A DNA stretch of 12,304 nucleotides from Hemicentrotus pulcherrimus (lineage: Eukaryota; Echinodermata; Echinoidea; Camarodonta; Strongylocentrotidae): positions 159,555 through 171,858 of the forward strand of contig BEXV01000744.1 of NCBI GenBank assembly GCA_003118195.1. Direction: 5' to 3'. The notes under the pieces were generated by a model. The model was given only the letters and a program-made list of their open reading frames with translations. It searched no databases and was not told the origin of the DNA. Shown piece by piece: positions 9,135-12,304 of this stretch. Both the position numbers and the translations under genes were made by a program. The stretch's first letter is position 1. The number at the start of each line of letters is the position of its first letter.

Positions 9135-9172
9135 ATCTGTTGCATTTGTGGATTCTGAAGAAATGAGGTTGC
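9135..9172 (-). CDS. SGTA: SGTA/SGTB 38-base mini-exon
   Basis: The strong acceptor TTGTTCCCAG and perfect donor GTAAGT flank 38 bases encoding ATSFLQNPQMQQ plus two bases of the next Met codon. The peptide repeats the NP-containing, Met/Gln-rich pattern of the neighbouring exon (LLQNPAIMNA, then FLQNPQMQQM), the client-binding middle of SGT proteins. Its length is not a multiple of three. Skipping it would shift the frame of the next exon and meet TGA after 12 codons. Confidence 0.85.
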
Positions 9173-9593
9173 CTGGGAACAACAAAGCAAAAGAAAGTAA
9201 AATACATAACATTGTATTTATGAGATTCCACATTCATTGAACAGTTCAATCATTTGATGTTTAAGGACTTGTATAAGAAGTAAAATGTAAGATGATAAAT
9301 CGTAACTTAAAAAAATGTAAGGACCATAAAAATCATAAGAGGTATAAGCATTGATTGTAAAACAAAGCAGTTTGAATTTTAATGAAAAGATTGAAAAGAC
9401 TGACGAGAGCTAGTTGCATGTATATATCATCCTGCATTTGACAGTTAACTTCACTGTATATGTTCCAAGAACAAGCAACAGTGGCACGTTTACCAAGCAT
9501 GTCAAAGAGAATTTAAAATTATCTTTCTGTTTTGTGTTTTTTTAACAAGCAAATAGACTCAGAAATATTCCTTCACTCTTCCATCATACTTAC
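9173..9593 (-). other. SGTA intron (421 bp); nothing further recognised
   Basis: The donor GTAAGT starts at 9593 and the acceptor AG ends at 9173. It is the shortest intron here, AT-rich, and I see no feature in it. Confidence 0.78.
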
Positions 9594-9686
9594 AGCATTC
9601 ATAATAGCTGGATTCTGGAGAAGTTGTGACATGTCCATACCTCCCAGTGAGGGGTTTATGCCTGCCATATTAGGAACTCCACCTCC
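9594..9686 (-). CDS. SGTA: SGTA/SGTB exon: Gly/Met-rich linker and first NP motif
   Basis: The acceptor CAATACAG and donor GTAAGT define 93 bases, in frame at both ends (31 codons). The product begins GGGVPNMAGINPSLGGMDM and continues SQLLQNPAIMNA. It corresponds to the segment after the TPR domain of SGTA with the recognisable LL-NP-M pattern. In the family this flexible Met-rich part, with the Q-rich C-terminus, holds transmembrane clients while the TPRs dock Hsp70/Hsp90. The exon is symmetric, so skipping it would keep the frame. Confidence 0.87.
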
Positions 9687-10356
9687 CTGTATTGATCCAT
9701 GACAAAGAATTTGATGTTAGATAATGATGCATAGCGTCAAATATTTTACTTGCTGTCATTCTTTGATAAGAAAAAAAAAAGAGACAAAAAAATAAAAATC
9801 TGTTGACATGGCAATTAACTATGTCGTATATGTTTCTATACCAACATTTTTAACTTTTGCATAAATATAAACAAATATTTCTATTTCTTTTTTATATCTG
9901 AGGTTCTACAAAAACGGCTGGAAATCTACTAGGCTTTTAATGAAGACATAAACAGACTAGGCTATCAGCAAACATGCATGCATGACAACAACTAATATTA
10001 CTACTAATGACAAATAAGGCGCCAAATTCACTTAAAACCAAATGCTGAATGCGCACTTGTGAAACAAAAAAGGGATCACATAAAAAGCATTGGCATTATG
10101 AACAAAGGGACAGAAGTAATAAAGAACATATAAAAATGCCAAATTAACCAAATAAAAAATATGTTTTAAGATTAAATTAAAACACTTCAACTGATCTCCT
10201 ACCAGGAATCTTAAGAGGCACAATATTCCACAGCGTAGGCCCTGCAGGTGAAAAGGCTCTTTCCCCCCAACTAGCATTGACAAGAAATCCGGAGCCTTGA
10301 GAGCGCAAAGATATTAAGCAGTTTAATCATATAAGGTTCGTTTCCAATTCACTCAC
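9687..10356 (-). other. SGTA intron (670 bp) containing a LINE remnant
   Basis: The donor GTGAGT starts at 10356 and the acceptor AG ends at 9687. A degraded reverse-transcriptase tail begins roughly 45 bases inside the donor. A short A-run lies near 9770-9780. Nothing else was recognised. Confidence 0.78.
10147..10310 (-). mobile_element. Remnant of the C-terminal end of a non-LTR (LINE) reverse transcriptase
   Basis: The minus-strand conceptual translation contains GERAFSPAGPTLWNIVPLKI, matching the common tail of many invertebrate LINE polyproteins (G.RAFS.A.P.LWN.LP..I), followed by FNLKTYFLF like the usual FK..LKTYLF ending. A TAA (10179-10177) sits where that Lys-containing motif should be, and another stop follows after FLFG. 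Sequence upstream towards the SGTA donor shows no further reverse transcriptase, so the copy is strongly 5'-truncated. It lies in the same orientation as SGTA. The clade (CR1, Jockey or other) cannot be settled from this piece. Confidence 0.72.
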
Positions 10357-10495
10357 CCCTAAAGTTGTTCCTTTAAGTTTCTGTTCAGCTATCTCAAGGT
10401 TCGCTCGATACGAGGTGTTCCCTGGCTCCAAATCTACCGCTCTTGTGTATGATTCACAGGCTTTCTGGAACTCATTCATGCTAGAATACGCTAGG
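10357..10495 (-). CDS. SGTA: SGTA/SGTB exon: third TPR and capping helix
   Basis: The acceptor CTCTTTTTTTCCTAG and donor GTGAGT enclose 139 bases. The first base C completes a Gly codon split after GG in the preceding exon, and the exon ends on a codon boundary. The product runs LAYSSMNEFQKACESYTRAV, then DLEPGNTSYRANLEIAEQKL, ending KGTTLG. It is TPR repeat 3, whose helices pack against repeats 1-2, followed by the capping helix, matching the LELDPDNETYKSNL-type stretch of human SGTA. The TPR domain binds the EEVD tails of Hsp70/Hsp90. Confidence 0.9.
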
Positions 10496-11422
10496 CTAGG
10501 AAAAAAAGAGGAGGCAAGTTGGCTCAGTAAGTAAAGCCTCTGCCTGTCTGCATTGTGCGTTTTTTCGCCCCTCCCCTATTTCATAGACGCAGGCTGTGTT
10601 ATATTGGAAAACAATCCATCCCTCAGTTAGGACGTTCAATGGAGGCCCCATGTAGGGGAGAGTCACCACCTTTGCACATTAAGAACCCACTGCAATATTT
10701 GTATAAGAGTAAGGGGAAACCCCGGTGTAGTGGTTCACCTGCACACCCCCAATCGGTTATATCGGGAGGAGAGACCCAAGGGTTACAGTGATTCAGTTCG
10801 CTTTTTGCCTCTAAATCTCAAGTAGAACACAGCCTCTTATGTCGTACCTTTTACCTTACCTAATGTTTTCATTTTTGTTTAATGTGAGCCAACTGAATTT
10901 TTTTTAAAAATGTTATATTGGCAAGTGACAATGTGTTGACTAGGTTTCAAGTTTTTTTCTGACAAACTGTCATCAATGTAGGAAATCCCTTAAAAAATAC
11001 ATTTAAAATATACATTTACAATATAATGAATCATTCCAAATGATTTGTAGATCTGTCACATAAATAATATCAGTCACATAAAATGTATCATTAATACTCA
11101 ATGTAACATTTTAAAGATGAGGTTGGGAGGGCCATAGTAATTACTCTGCAAGCTCTATTTTACAACATGATTGTATGTTTAGAAGCAGAAGGGCATTAAC
11201 ACAAACACTTTTACTTTAAAACCCCTCTGCACTAGTTTGGCCAGGAGGGATTAGACCTCCCTGCATGGTCACTGATAGGTGTTATCTCATCAAATCATCT
11301 CTCAATTAAGATAAGAAAGAGGGTACCATGGGGGACCAATGGTCACCGATTATGCATTGTTTGCTATATAGATGGCGCGAGTGGTAGTGCAGTGGGGCTT
11401 TAAAACTATAAGGTGTACTCAC
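10496..11422 (-). other. SGTA intron (927 bp) containing an antisense SINE
   Basis: The donor GTGAGT starts at 11422 and the acceptor AG ends at 10496. A tRNA-like SINE in plus orientation fills the acceptor-proximal third. A second short stretch near 11373-11400 (TGGCGCGAGTGGTAGTGCAG) faintly resembles a tRNA-type A box, but is too short to call a separate element. Confidence 0.78.
10513..10856 (+). mobile_element. tRNA-derived SINE-like element, antisense to SGTA
   Basis: The 5' part has a good RNA polymerase III A box, TGGCTCAGTAAG (10520-10531), in a tRNA-like setting. The expected B box about 40 bases on is badly degraded (a T-run then CGCCCC near 10560-10570). The body contains GACGTTCAATGG (10631-10642) and CACATTAAGAACCCACTGCA (10675-10694), which I recognise as the style of body seen in invertebrate SINEs without being able to name the family. 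The 3' end has an iterated TACCTTTTACCTTACC tail. It is more GC-rich than its surroundings. I could not find clear target-site duplications, so both borders are approximate. Confidence 0.6.
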
Positions 11423-11627
11423 CCCATCCTTCCATAGGCTTTGCTGTAGGTGGGGTCTATACTGACTGCTTTCTGACAGTCTTCTAATGCTTTCTCATGG
11501 TTCTCTACCTTGCTGTAAGCTGCTGCACGGTTGCTGTAATATACTGACTTCTGTGAGTTGAGATTAATGGCCTGGGTATACACCTCTATTGCCTTGTTGT
11601 ATTGTTCTTTCTTCATCAATTCATTAC
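11423..11627 (-). CDS. SGTA: SGTA/SGTB exon: first and second TPR repeats
   Basis: The acceptor TTTATTCAG and donor GTGAGT bound 205 bases. The first two bases complete a codon begun in an exon outside the window; the family suggests Gly, as in EGNE. The product includes NELMKKEQYNKAIEVYTQAI, then SVYYSNRAAAYSKV and SKAYGRM, a close match to SGTA, where these form TPRs 1 and 2. Residues matching the carboxylate clamp that grips the EEVD tail of Hsp70/Hsp90 are visible: Asn of GNE, Asn of SNRAAAY, and Lys and Arg of SKAYGR. The clamp's first Lys would be in the preceding exon. Without splicing the frame runs into TGA at the donor (11421-11419). Confidence 0.93.
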
Positions 11628-12304
11628 CTGAATAAAAAATACAAAAAGAGAGACCAAAAGAAGTATTATCTAGCTATCACAACGGTTTATGAACATCACA
11701 TAGCCAAAGAAATTGTCATTTAGAGCAATATTTTATCAGACCACGAAAGTTGAAAGATAACTAAAGCCAACCAGTTTGTTTGCCACATGGTTATAGAAAA
11801 ACAAGAGGCATATTTATCTTTTTACACTGAAATGACGATTATTTTGTTTCAAACTTTTAGATACAGGTGTTTTTAAGCAGTTTAACCTCTGCTGCTTCAG
11901 CACCTAATTCCCACTAAATGATTTTTGCTCTAATTCTATCAATATGTTTGGACTAGAATAAGCTAATATAATTTATAGCCTTCCTAAAGCATAAACAGGT
12001 ACAGGCTTATAATGCAAAGGGAGCTGTCATAGAATGTACTTCAAGCCAAAAACATTAAAGGAACAAAAAATTAAAACTTTTATCATGAATCCTAATTTTC
12101 TTTTAGAATAATCATTTATACAATAGTGACAATGAAAAGATTTAGAAACATATATGCACTGTTGAGCAAATATCATTTCTACTTATACATGTTAAAGGTA
12201 AAGACCAGTTATGGTCATGCGAATGCATTGTGAAAGAAACGTTGTGGAATCGATCAGAAAAGGTTGATCATCTAGCATCTAGCATCTGCAAGGTTCTGGA
12301 ATCA
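11628..12304 (-). other. SGTA upstream intron, partial; exon beyond the window
   Basis: The acceptor AG ends at 11628 and no upstream exon is found before the window ends. The N-terminal SGT dimerisation domain and the start of TPR 1 must therefore lie further right. The sequence is AT-rich, with a truncated copy of the inverted-repeat element at its far end. Confidence 0.75.
12192..12304. mobile_element. Second copy of the MITE-like element, truncated by the window end
   Basis: It starts TTAAAGGTAAAGACCAGT, the same terminal repeat as the copy at 7455. Its 113 bases match the reverse complement of 7725-7845 at about 97 of 106 aligned positions, with one 8-base length difference. The orientation is therefore opposite to that of the right half of the first copy. 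A GATGCTA unit is tandemly repeated near 12270-12290. Confidence 0.75.

Noticed and set aside
10032..10283. Minus-strand 83-codon hydrophobic frame
   Set aside because: It is a different frame of the LINE remnant; the frame with the reverse-transcriptase motif explains the sequence better.
10555..10791. A 78-codon plus-strand open frame starting with ATG
   Set aside because: It lies wholly inside the SINE-like element in an SGTA intron and has no domain; it is a chance frame.
11373..11405. tRNA-like A box (TGGCGCGAGTGGTAG), possible tRNA gene or second SINE
   Set aside because: No B box, no cloverleaf arms, and only about 30 bases of resemblance.

Overview
This is an AT-rich eukaryotic (animal) genomic window. 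It holds multi-exon genes with GT-AG introns, transposon debris in introns and no prokaryote-like gene packing. The intronless TRIM-type gene, a tRNA-like SINE, a LINE tail and short inverted-repeat elements suggest a marine invertebrate, perhaps an echinoderm such as a sea urchin. Amphioxus or a mollusc would also fit, and the phylum is a guess.

Two genes can be supported, both on the minus strand. The right half (6980-11627, continuing past the window edge) carries the last six exons of the SGTA/SGTB co-chaperone gene (small glutamine-rich TPR protein). The exons, in transcription order, are 11627-11423, 10495-10357, 9686-9594, 9172-9135, 8106-8014 and 7142-6980. Phases agree at all five junctions and every donor is a perfect GTRAGT. 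They encode 242 complete residues plus one split glycine codon: most of the TPR domain, the Met/Gly-rich middle and the glutamine-rich C-terminus. The N-terminal dimerisation exons lie beyond 12304.

The left part (408-2549) is a single-exon TRIM-like gene with RING, two B-boxes, a coiled coil and a propeller-like (NHL-type) C-terminus. It is one 714-codon frame with no frameshift, but two in-frame TGA codons cut it at codons 68 and 632. A recent pseudogene or null allele is the simplest reading. Readthrough or recoding is less likely, because the 407 bases after the final stop contain no ATGA from which a canonical SECIS element could start.

The 4.4 kb between the two genes has no convincing coding sequence. 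Part of it is probably a long SGTA 3' untranslated region: an AATAAA followed by an A10 tract lies near 3360-3395. It also contains a CpG-rich, palindrome-rich island at about 4361-4790 that stands out from its AT-rich surroundings.

The SGTA introns contain a decayed LINE reverse-transcriptase tail (10147-10310, minus), a tRNA-like SINE (about 10513-10856, plus) against a 3' splice site, and two copies of a short inverted-repeat element (7455-7845 complete; 12192-12304 cut by the window end). The two copies are in opposite orientation and flank five SGTA exons, a layout known in other genes to favour exon circularisation. The novelty candidates are the double-TGA TRIM gene, the inverted element pair, the SINE-supplied branch point and the palindromic island. 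None is proven by sequence alone.
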